A DNA stretch of 12,795 nucleotides from JBGRQB01 sp041725875 (GTDB lineage Bacteria; Bacteroidota; Ignavibacteria; Ignavibacteriales; Melioribacteraceae): assembly GCA_041725875.1 (NCBI GenBank), contig JBGRQB010000132.1, positions 1 to 12,795 of the forward strand, read 5' to 3'. Of this stretch, positions 7,115-12,795 are shown in pieces. The first letter of the stretch is position 1. Each line of letters opens with the position of its first letter. The notes beneath the pieces were generated by a model, which was not told the DNA's origin, ran no database searches, and saw only the letters and a list, made by a program, of their open reading frames with translations. Made by a program: the position numbers and the translations under genes.

Positions 7115-8185
7115 TTATTTTACTCCGCTGTCCGGCTCAACAATAAATGCTCTGCCGCCTTCTTTTATAATAGCTTCCGCAACATCTTTAGGGTTTTCCG
7201 GTGCATAGGCAAACATACATCCGCCGCCGCCCGAGCCGTTAATTTTTGCTCCGTAAGCACCTGCTTCAAGTGCTGCATTAATCATACGGTCAATTTTTTG
7301 TGTAGATATTTTAAGTTCATCCCTTAATATTGAATGATGTTTGTTCAGCAAATCGCCTATCTTTTTATCATCAACATTTTCTTCGGAAAGAAGCTTGTCA
7401 GCCTCAAGAGTAATTTTATAATTATTAACTGTTGCTTTAAGAAGTTCAATCTGTTCCTGATTTAAGATCCCTCTGTATTTTTCCAGATCATCTGATTCAC
7501 ACTTTCTGATCTCAAATCCCGGTTCAAAGCTTTTCAGACTTTCAACAATTGAGAGCACACCATTTTTTACTCTGGATAAAATCCCCTTTGTATCCTTTGG
7601 TTCTCCTGAATCGCCAAGCACAAATGTTTTTAATCCCCCTTTATATTTTTTTACCTTTATCTCAGGTTGAAAATCAAGGAAGAATAATCCTCCTACCGCG
7701 CAGGAGAAATGATCCATCTTTCCGCCCGGCTCATTAAACTCTGCAACCTCTGCCTGAAAAGCAAGTTCTGCAACCTCTTCCGGTTTAAGGGTAACCGACT
7801 GATCACTTGTCTGCGTAAGAAAGTTTATCCAGGCCACAATTAAAGCAGATGAACTTGAAGTGCCTGAGTTAATAGGTATTTCACCCCTTACCTCTGCTGT
7901 AATTCCTCCTGAAAATGTAAACCCTTTTTTCAGTAAAACATTAATAACACTTTTATAATAATCTCTTTCTCTGTTATAGTGCAATTTATCTGTAAGTATG
8001 AAACTCTCACTGTCATTAATATCAGGTAAATTAAGTTTTACCTCAGATTTCTCTGCTGTTTCTCCGCTTATTGACACTCTGAGATTGATTGCGCAGGGTA
8101 TAACAGGAAGATTAAGATAATCCTGATGTTCCCCAAACAGACAAACTCTTCCGGGAGCCGAAGATTCAATTTTAGTTATTACCAT
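7115..8185 (-). CDS. GHMP-family sugar kinase, galactokinase-type
   Basis: A 356-residue cytoplasmic kinase predicted to phosphorylate the anomeric hydroxyl of galactose, GalNAc or a similar sugar using ATP. All three GHMP motifs are present: GRVCLFGEHQDY (12-23), the galactokinase signature including the sugar-binding Asp; PINSGTSSSSAL (104-115), the ATP-binding loop; and GAKINGSGGGGCMF (312-325). Asp158 in GGKMDHF matches the catalytic Asp of the galactokinase GIMDQ motif. The signature differs from canonical GalK (GRVNLIGEHTDYN), so a GalNAc kinase or another specificity is possible; this is not the unrelated NahK fold. It is the first gene of the minus-strand run, transcribed away from the symporter. 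An AGAAGG lies about 11 bases before the ATG. A nucleotidyltransferase but no GalT in the window suggests its product is converted directly to a UDP-sugar. Confidence 0.9.
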   Translation of the reverse strand: MVITKIESSAPGRVCLFGEHQDYLNLPVIPCAINLRVSISGETAEKSEVKLNLPDINDSESFILTDKLHYNRERDYYKSVINVLLKKGFTFSGGITAEVRGEIPINSGTSSSSALIVAWINFLTQTSDQSVTLKPEEVAELAFQAEVAEFNEPGGKMDHFSCAVGGLFFLDFQPEIKVKKYKGGLKTFVLGDSGEPKDTKGILSRVKNGVLSIVESLKSFEPGFEIRKCESDDLEKYRGILNQEQIELLKATVNNYKITLEADKLLSEENVDDKKIGDLLNKHHSILRDELKISTQKIDRMINAALEAGAYGAKINGSGGGGCMFAYAPENPKDVAEAIIKEGGRAFIVEPDSGVK

Positions 8186-8227
8186 ATTTTCAATACCTTC
8201 TATATAGAGAGATTTCTCTCTTTTCGT

Positions 8228-8258
8228 TAAATATCCCGACCAGAAAAACCGGTATTTA
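8228..8258. repeat. Imperfect inverted repeat upstream of the kinase, possible operator
   Basis: TAAATATCCCG (8228-8238) faces CCGGTATTTA (8249-8258): six A/T pairs, one bulge, two G/C pairs, one mismatch and one more pair. It contains the most GC-rich bases of an otherwise AT-rich region, 43 bp upstream of the kinase start. It could be a regulator binding site or a leader-RNA structure; the support is weak. Confidence 0.3.
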
Positions 8259-8642
8259 TAATATTTTAACTTTTACACCCTATATTTAGTTTTTTTTTCT
8301 GTTATTAGCAATAATTTTTTCTTTTTATTTTTTATTAAATAGAATTATTTCATTTTTAACACTATAACCTGATGAATAATTAATAAAATTCTACTATTGA
8401 TGTTTAATTTAACTCTATTGAATTGAATATATTTAATAAAGCCCATATATTATTTAAATATTTTTAAATATAATTCATTTTTTGTACTATTTTTTTTATT
8501 ATTCCTTTCAGTAATCTGATATTTAGTCACTTTACTCCTTTTTGATTAAATTATTCAGAACTTTATCTAATTTATTTTAGATATGAATATTTTAAGTTAT
8601 ATTCAAAACTGATTTATTCATCATTAGCATAACTGACAACAC

Positions 8643-8647
8643 AGGAG
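8643..8647 (+). promoter_or_regulatory. Ribosome binding site of the symporter gene
   Basis: AGGAG lies six bases before the ATG at 8654. It supports that start over the in-frame ATGs at 8663 and 8672. Confidence 0.7.
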
Positions 8648-8653
8648 TTTTGT

Positions 8654-10444
8654 ATGTTTCATATGATTGATATGGTTATCATAATTGCCTTTTTTATTAT
8701 AGTGATAGGAATAGGCTTTGCAGCTTCAAAAACTGCGGGAAAAAGTTCGGCAGAGTTTTTTCTTTCAGGCAGAAAAATGCCCTGGTGGCTCCTTGGCGTT
8801 TCAATGGTTGCCTGTACTTTTTCAGCAGATACCCCGAACCTTGTAACTGATATTGTAAGAAAAAACGGCGTGGCCGGAAACTGGGTCTGGTGGGCATTTC
8901 TCTTTACCGGAATGCTTACGGTATTTGTTTATGCAAAATTGTGGCGCAGATCTGAAGTGATGACCGATCTTGAAATATATGAATTAAGATACAGCGGAAA
9001 AATGGCTTCCTTTTTGCGCGGATTCAGATCTATTTATCTAGGACTCTTCTTCAATGTAATGATTATGGGAACCGTTTCTCTTGCAGCAATTAAAATCGGT
9101 TCCGTAATGTTTGGCGTTGATAAATATACAACAATAACAATTGCTTCTTTTGCAGTTGTTCTTTACGCAACTCTCGGCGGATTAAAAGGTGTTATCTGGG
9201 CTGATTTTTTCCAGTTCGGAATTGCAATGGCAGGTGCTGTAATTGCTGCTTTTGTTGCGCTCGATCAACCTGAGGTTGGCGGTTTATCAGGGATGATAAG
9301 TCACCCCGCTTTGCAGGATAAATTATCTTTTCTCCCCGATTTTTCAAATACCGAGCTCCTTATTCCTCTCTTTGTAATTCCTATTGCAATTCAGTGGTGG
9401 AACGTTTGGTATCCGGGTGCTGAACCGGGCGGCGGCGGTTACATTGCCCAGAGAATGCTTTCTGCAAAGGATGAAAAAAATGCAGTCGGCGCAACTCTTC
9501 TTTTTAATGTTGCCCATTATGCACTCAGACCCTGGCCCTGGATAATTGTTGCTTTATGTTCAATCATTTTGTTTCCGGGTCTGGAAGATATAAAAGCACA
9601 GTTCCCGCAAATCAGCGATCAGTATCTTAAAGATGATGTTGCCTACCCTGTTATGATGACGCTTCTGCCAAAAGGGTTGTTTGGTCTGGTTGTAGCTTCT
9701 CTTGTTGCAGCTTATATGTCAACAATAGGCACACATCTTAACTGGGGTTCTTCTTATGTTGTTAATGATTTTTACAAACGTTTTGTTAAGCCTGAAGCTT
9801 CTGAAAAAGAACTGGTAAGAATGGGCAGAATTTTTACTGTTATTCTTATGGTATTTGCAGCAGTGGTTGCACTCTGGCTTGAAAATGCAAAACAGGCGTT
9901 TGATATACTACTGCAGATTGGTGCAGGCACAGGATTAATTTTTATCCTCAGATGGTTCTGGTGGAGAATAAATGCTTTTACCGAAATCTCTGCAATGATT
10001 GTTTCATTTATTGCTGCTCTCCTTTTCCAGTTTGTTGTTCCTCAGGCCAAAGAAGGTGTTTCACCTGAATGGTGGCAGACTTCCCACTGGCAGCTTGTTT
10101 TAGGAATAATCATTACAACCACAAGCTGGCTTATTGTTACTTTTGCAACAAAGCCTACTGACAAATCAGTACTTAAAAACTTTGTGAAACTTACCAAACC
10201 GGGCGGACCCGGATGGAAGGAAATCAACACCGAACTTGAAGCTGAAGATCATCCTCCAATAGAAAATAAACTTCCAACTGAAATATTGATGATGTTTATC
10301 GGAACAATAACTGTCTACTCAGCACTTTTTGCAACAGGCTTCTGGATATACAACAATACTCTTTCTGCAATTGTTGCTTCGACTGTTTCAGCTATAGGTG
10401 TTTTTGTTTTATTAAAATTGTTGCCAAGACTTAAATTCAGTTAG
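8654..10444 (+). CDS. Sodium/solute symporter, SSS (SLC5-type) family
   Basis: A 596-residue inner-membrane protein with many hydrophobic segments, predicted to import a sugar or related solute with Na+. Family marks are FFLSGRKMPWW (35-45) after the first membrane segment, YATLGGLKGVIWADFFQ (171-187), and AAYMSTIGTHLNWGSS (352-367) with ND-FY just after. In characterised members such as vSGLT the Ser/Thr cluster of this last segment helps form the Na2 sodium site. It is somewhat longer than vSGLT-type proteins; a hydrophilic stretch near 505-545 precedes a final hydrophobic region. It is transcribed divergently from the kinase/GH109/galE run and sits 16 bp before the nucleotidyltransferase, which suggests it carries the sugar that run processes. 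The substrate cannot be read from the sequence; galactose or N-acetylhexosamine is inferred from context. Confidence 0.95.
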   Translation: MFHMIDMVIIIAFFIIVIGIGFAASKTAGKSSAEFFLSGRKMPWWLLGVSMVACTFSADTPNLVTDIVRKNGVAGNWVWWAFLFTGMLTVFVYAKLWRRSEVMTDLEIYELRYSGKMASFLRGFRSIYLGLFFNVMIMGTVSLAAIKIGSVMFGVDKYTTITIASFAVVLYATLGGLKGVIWADFFQFGIAMAGAVIAAFVALDQPEVGGLSGMISHPALQDKLSFLPDFSNTELLIPLFVIPIAIQWWNVWYPGAEPGGGGYIAQRMLSAKDEKNAVGATLLFNVAHYALRPWPWIIVALCSIILFPGLEDIKAQFPQISDQYLKDDVAYPVMMTLLPKGLFGLVVASLVAAYMSTIGTHLNWGSSYVVNDFYKRFVKPEASEKELVRMGRIFTVILMVFAAVVALWLENAKQAFDILLQIGAGTGLIFILRWFWWRINAFTEISAMIVSFIAALLFQFVVPQAKEGVSPEWWQTSHWQLVLGIIITTTSWLIVTFATKPTDKSVLKNFVKLTKPGGPGWKEINTELEAEDHPPIENKLPTEILMMFIGTITVYSALFATGFWIYNNTLSAIVASTVSAIGVFVLLKLLPRLKFS

Positions 10445-10460
10445 TAAGAATTAAAATTTT

Positions 10461-11342
10461 ATGAGTATAAAAATGAGTAATAAAAATGCAGTTATTCTGG
10501 CAGGCGGAATCTCTTCCAGAATGAAAAAATCTGTAGAAACAGATTCGGCAATTGACAAGAAGTTTTTACAGGAAGCCGAGTCAAAATCGAAATCAATGAT
10601 AAGTGTGGGTAATAACGGCAGACCGTTTCTCGATTACCTTCTTTATAATATATGTGAGTCGGGCTACCAAAACGCACTGATTGTTATTGGTGAAAAAGAC
10701 AACGCAATGAAAGAGTATTACAGTGATAAAAAAGTCTTTCCAGAACTGAATATTAAATTTGCTGTTCAGCATATTCCTTCCGACAGGGTTAAGCCTTTTG
10801 GAACCGCAGATGCTCTCTTTCAAGGTTTATCAGCAGTGCCTGAATGGAAAGATGAAAGCTTTACGGTTATGAACAGTGATAACCTTTATTCTCAAAACGC
10901 ACTTAAAACACTTCTCTGTTCAGAGCACAGCAACGCAATGATTGATTATGATGCAGAGGGTTTTCAGTTTTCAGGTGATCGTGTAAAAGCTTATGCCGTA
11001 ACAGTGAGAGATGAAAACAATTTCCTTGCTGATATAATTGAAAAACCAAGTGAGGATCAGATAATTTCTTCGCGTGATAAGGATGGTGTTACCCGCGTGA
11101 GTATGAATATCTTTAAGTTAAAATATAATATGATTTTTGACTACCTGAAAAATTGTCCTGTTAATCCGGTCAGAAACGAAAAGGAACTTCCCACCGCAAT
11201 TAAAAATATGTTAAAGGAATATCCAAAATCACTTTACTGTTACCCTGTAAGTGAGCACGTGCCCGATTTAACAAACAAGGATGATATCATTCCCACAAAA
11301 AAATATCTTGAAGAGCATTTTCATAATGTTTTTACTGATTAA
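10461..11342 (+). CDS. Sugar-1-phosphate nucleotidyltransferase, NTP_transferase family
   Basis: A 293-residue cytoplasmic enzyme predicted to join a sugar-1-phosphate to an NTP, giving an NDP-sugar and pyrophosphate. The nucleotide loop is LAGGISSRM (13-21), unusual beside the common LAGGxGTRL form. KSKSMISVGNNGRPFLDYLL (42-61) holds the expected Lys and P-x-L-x-Y pattern but lies about 20 residues further from the loop than usual. GTADAL (114-119), MNSDN with metal-binding Asp140, and IIEKPS (192-197) follow. ATG 10461 is used; ATG 10473, just before NKNAVILAGG, is equally possible because neither has a clear Shine-Dalgarno site. It follows the symporter by 16 bp and is probably co-transcribed. 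With a GHMP kinase and GalE nearby and no GalT, it likely converts Gal-1-P or GalNAc-1-P to the UDP-sugar; nucleotide and sugar specificity are inferred. Confidence 0.9.
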   Translation: MSIKMSNKNAVILAGGISSRMKKSVETDSAIDKKFLQEAESKSKSMISVGNNGRPFLDYLLYNICESGYQNALIVIGEKDNAMKEYYSDKKVFPELNIKFAVQHIPSDRVKPFGTADALFQGLSAVPEWKDESFTVMNSDNLYSQNALKTLLCSEHSNAMIDYDAEGFQFSGDRVKAYAVTVRDENNFLADIIEKPSEDQIISSRDKDGVTRVSMNIFKLKYNMIFDYLKNCPVNPVRNEKELPTAIKNMLKEYPKSLYCYPVSEHVPDLTNKDDIIPTKKYLEEHFHNVFTD

Positions 11343-11380
11343 GTTTTTTATCTGAAATATCTTTTTCAAAAGAATAAATT

Positions 11381-11414
11381 AAAATCCTTCCGAATATTTT
11401 TTCGGAAGGATTTT
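11381..11414. terminator. Strong bidirectional intrinsic terminator
   Basis: AAAATCCTTCCGAA (11381-11394) pairs perfectly with TTCGGAAGGATTTT (11401-11414) around a 6-nt loop, and the T-run continues to 11417. It lies 38 bp after the nucleotidyltransferase stop and 10 bp from the stop of the converging hypothetical gene, so it serves both strands. Confidence 0.92.
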
Positions 11415-11424
11415 TTTGTAAGAA

Positions 11425-12108
11425 TCAGATCTCTTTACCATAGGTTGAGGAGCACTGAATTATTTCTCCTCCGGATGTTTTGGTTGCAACAGCAAGATAA
11501 ATTATCTTATCCTGATATTTGGCAGCCAGGGCTTTCTGCAGAACATTAAGTGAAAAGCTTCCGCTGTAAACCTTGGTAAAATCAAATCCGCTCTCCTCTT
11601 TAGCAAACCTTACAATGCCATAAGGTTCATCTTCCGGATCAGAGGGATTTTTGTAAACAATAATTGCGTTTAACGAAAGATCTTTTTCATTACTTTCAAA
11701 AACACCTGCGCTGTTTAGTGCTGCCAGTTCAAAGGTAAGATCATCTGCTGTTACGGCTGATGCAGTAACCGGCAGTGAAAATCCTTCCGGACTTATAACA
11801 TTATCTGCCGTGGGTTCCTGCTCTGAGGCTGAATCAAAGTTTTCCTTTACCAGCAGGTTAAAAACCGACATACCTTTTGGTTTTATCCTGCGCCAAAGTT
11901 CCTCAAGAGTCGGGAGAGCAATAATTGTTTTTGCCAGATCAACCGAAACTTTAAAACAGCCTCTCACCTTTTTGCTTTTGGGATCGTTGCTGACTTTGAA
12001 TGATGAGGGTCTGGCCCCGAGATAGGTTTTACCATTTCTCACTCTGGCCGAAAGGTTGCCCAGTTTACCCTTTACATTACCAATTACATTTCCTGATACT
12101 TCTGCCAT
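11425..12108 (-). CDS. Hypothetical protein, DUF6266-like
   Basis: A 227-residue protein with no signal peptide or membrane segment. The N-terminus is MAEVSGNVIGNVKGKLGNLS followed by ARVRNGKTYLGARPSS and a basic stretch (DPKSKKVRG). A glycine-patterned start, then R-NGK-Y/V, then a Pro/Ser-rich basic segment and an aliphatic helix, recalls small Bacteroidota proteins grouped as DUF6266. This comes from memory, and the function of that family is unknown to me. The C-terminal half (about 100-227) looks beta-rich, with alternating hydrophobic residues. The start is clear: AGGAGG lies five bases before the ATG on the minus strand, the best ribosome binding site in the window, which suggests good expression. 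It stands alone, converges on the nucleotidyltransferase gene and has no evident link to sugar metabolism. Confidence 0.8.
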   Translation of the reverse strand: MAEVSGNVIGNVKGKLGNLSARVRNGKTYLGARPSSFKVSNDPKSKKVRGCFKVSVDLAKTIIALPTLEELWRRIKPKGMSVFNLLVKENFDSASEQEPTADNVISPEGFSLPVTASAVTADDLTFELAALNSAGVFESNEKDLSLNAIIVYKNPSDPEDEPYGIVRFAKEESGFDFTKVYSGSFSLNVLQKALAAKYQDKIIYLAVATKTSGGEIIQCSSTYGKEI

Positions 12109-12113
12109 TTTTT

Positions 12114-12119
12114 CCTCCT
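12114..12119 (-). promoter_or_regulatory. Strong Shine-Dalgarno site of the hypothetical gene
   Basis: On the minus strand AGGAGG is followed by five bases and the ATG at 12106-12108. It fixes the start and is the closest match to consensus in the window. Confidence 0.75.
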
Positions 12120-12240
12120 GTTTTTGTTTAACGGCATCTGAAATTTATCTTGTTGTAACTGAAAAGTAACTGTCGTTTTGGGTACACTGATTTGCAGAAA
12201 TATTTTTAAGTCGGTATGACAAAATGGCAGACTTTTTACA

Positions 12241-12265
12241 GAACCTGGCACTCAGGTGCCGGTTC
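12241..12265. repeat. REP-like palindrome 1
   Basis: GAACC-T-GGCAC (12241-12251) pairs with GTGCC-GGTTC (12256-12265), ten base pairs with one bulged T and a TCAG loop. The plus-strand tail (GGGTGTGTTTTAATT) is partly T-rich, but no plus-strand gene precedes it, so a repetitive extragenic palindrome is a better guess than a terminator. Confidence 0.5.
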
Positions 12266-12285
12266 GGGTGTGTTTTAATTATTAG

Positions 12286-12308
12286 CGATGACTAAAGTCA
12301 TCGACTAC
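12286..12308 (-). repeat. REP-like palindrome 2 with GTAG head
   Basis: CGATGAC (12286-12292) and GTCATCG (12297-12303) form a 7-bp stem with a TAAA loop. Read on the minus strand it is preceded by GTAG (12305-12308), the tetranucleotide found at the head of REP sequences mobilised by REP-associated tyrosine transposases (RAYTs). No transposase lies in the window, so the assignment rests on shape and sequence alone. Confidence 0.5.
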
Positions 12309-12445
12309 TGAATAAATCCAATCCACCTAGTCTACAACTCCGCTCTAAGTGGCCTCTACCTGGCCTTTAAAGAGGTAATAACTCCGTTTTAATCTCACTG
12401 TAATAACCAAGGTTTCTATATTGCAATAATTGCTATTTATAAAGA

Positions 12446-12464
12446 ACCCTGCTTAAAGCAGGGT
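12446..12464 (-). terminator. Probable terminator of the propeller gene
   Basis: ACCCTGCT (12446-12453) pairs with AGCAGGGT (12457-12464) around a 3-nt loop. It lies 24 bp after the stop of the minus-strand propeller gene, and on that strand it is followed by TCTTTATAAAT, a moderately T-rich tail. Confidence 0.6.
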
Positions 12465-12488
12465 CTATTTGTTAAGTTTTCACTTATG

Positions 12489-12780
12489 CTAAGGAGATGT
12501 TGCATAACCTATTGAATTGTTTTGCGAATCAAATCCGCTATACCACATCTTAAAAGTGTTTTGATCATATATAACGCAAGGATAAAATATGTGAACATCA
12601 TCCCAAGTGCCATCAGCACCAATATTCATTACAGCACCGCCAGTATGTTTAGTCCAGCTAACGCCATCGGCTGAGGTGGCATAGCCAATACGATGATTAA
12701 ATCCGTCACTTCCGTTATACCACATTCTAAACTTATTCCCGTCGTGCAGAACCGTGGCTCCGCCGATTGTAAATGAATCC
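12489..12780 (-). CDS. Beta-propeller (GH43/GH32-like fold) protein, C-terminal fragment
   Basis: The frame is open from the contig end to TAG at 12489-12491, giving 96 residues; the apparent ATG at 12725 is internal, because 18 in-frame codons before it (DSFTIGGATVLHDGNKFR) continue the same repeat. Two copies of a 59-residue unit are visible, each with a V-x-x-D-x-N-x-F-x-MWY-(N/S)-G core followed by IGYATS; the first continues DGVSWTK. Such blades occur in five-bladed propellers related to GH43/GH32-type glycosidases, common in secreted proteins of this group. No catalytic residues can be assigned. The protein stops right after GYATSP with no T9SS domain, so it may be complete at its C-terminus or truncated. 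Bases 12781-12795 are adapter and are excluded. Confidence 0.65.
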
Positions 12781-12795
12781 AGATCGGAAGAGCAC
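12781..12795 (+). other. Illumina TruSeq adapter remnant at the contig end
   Basis: The last 15 bases, AGATCGGAAGAGCAC, are identical to the start of the Illumina TruSeq read-1 adapter. A chance match of this length exactly at the end is very unlikely, so these bases are library sequence, not genomic. Confidence 0.93.

Larger units (their letters stand above)
8186..8653. promoter_or_regulatory. AT-rich divergent regulatory region
   Basis: This 468-bp stretch separates the divergent kinase and symporter genes and holds no credible coding frame. It is strikingly AT-rich with long T and A runs and must contain promoters for both units. A weak plus-strand candidate is TTGATT (8542-8547), 16 bases, then TATCTA (8564-8569); it fits neither the sigma-70 nor the Bacteroidota consensus well. 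Near the kinase there is a short palindrome AGAGAG-ATTT-CTCTCT (about 8206-8221) and an imperfect inverted repeat at 8228-8258. No regulator gene adjoins it. Confidence 0.6.
12120..12480. other. Intergenic region without a gene, rich in palindromes
   Basis: No credible coding frame is visible on either strand. The left part must hold the promoter of the hypothetical minus-strand gene. It also holds a TGACA-AAA-TGGCA motif (12217-12229), two palindromes listed separately, a repeated AACTCCG (12336-12342 and 12380-12386) of unclear meaning, and at the right end a terminator for the propeller gene. Confidence 0.6.

Noticed and set aside
6779..7327. Plus-strand frame of 182 codons spanning a gene boundary
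   Set aside because: It is antisense to the start of the GH109-like gene and the end of the kinase gene; its Leu/Phe-rich product is what antisense reading of these genes gives.
8445..8480. ATTTAAATA-type near-palindromes as an operator
   Set aside because: Low-complexity A/T sequence gives such pairings by chance.
12225..12239. Sigma-54 promoter (TGGCAG-N5-TTAC)
   Set aside because: The -12 GC is replaced by AC and no plus-strand gene lies downstream.
12723..12725. ATG as start of the propeller gene
   Set aside because: In-frame codons upstream carry the same repeat, so this Met is inside a blade.

Overview
The window looks like part of an Ignavibacteria-type genome, or a close relative in the Bacteroidota/Chlorobiota group. 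This is an inference from the low-GC coding sequence, the type IX secretion (T9SS) C-terminal domain with the NYPNPFNP signature on the first protein, Tat signals of the form NRR(D/N)FIK on two dehydrogenase-fold proteins, and the mix of weak and strong Shine-Dalgarno sites. The sequence ends in 15 bases identical to the Illumina TruSeq adapter, so base 12780 is probably the true end of an assembled contig.

Layout. (1) 1-2385, plus strand: 3' part of a secreted multidomain glycosidase, probably a GH85 endo-beta-N-acetylglucosaminidase, with FN3, Ig-like, LamG and T9SS domains. (2) 2447-8185, minus strand, a five-gene run in transcription order: GHMP (galactokinase-type) sugar kinase, Tat-exported GH109-like protein, galE, a second GH109-like protein that is a predicted Tat lipoprotein, and a small lipoprotein overlapping it by 4 bp. 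(3) 8186-8653: very AT-rich divergent regulatory region. (4) 8654-11342, plus strand: SSS sodium/solute symporter and a sugar-nucleotidyltransferase, 16 bp apart, closed by a strong terminator. (5) 11425-12108, minus strand: a hypothetical protein with a strong ribosome binding site. (6) 12120-12480: no gene, but two REP-like palindromes. (7) 12489 to the end, minus strand: C-terminal fragment of a beta-propeller protein.

How the genes may work together (inference). The GH85-type enzyme would cut N-glycans outside the cell. The two NAD-dependent GH109-like enzymes would release alpha-linked GalNAc or a similar sugar in the periplasm or at a membrane face. The symporter would import the sugar, the GHMP kinase would make sugar-1-phosphate, the nucleotidyltransferase would activate it directly to a UDP-sugar (replacing GalT), and GalE would epimerise it. 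GalE carries Cys at the position that in human GALE permits N-acetylated substrates. This outlines an amino-sugar or galactose salvage route ending in UDP-sugar, with no deacetylase, deaminase or GalT in the window. No transcription regulator, SusC/SusD pair, tRNA, rRNA, CRISPR or transposase was seen.
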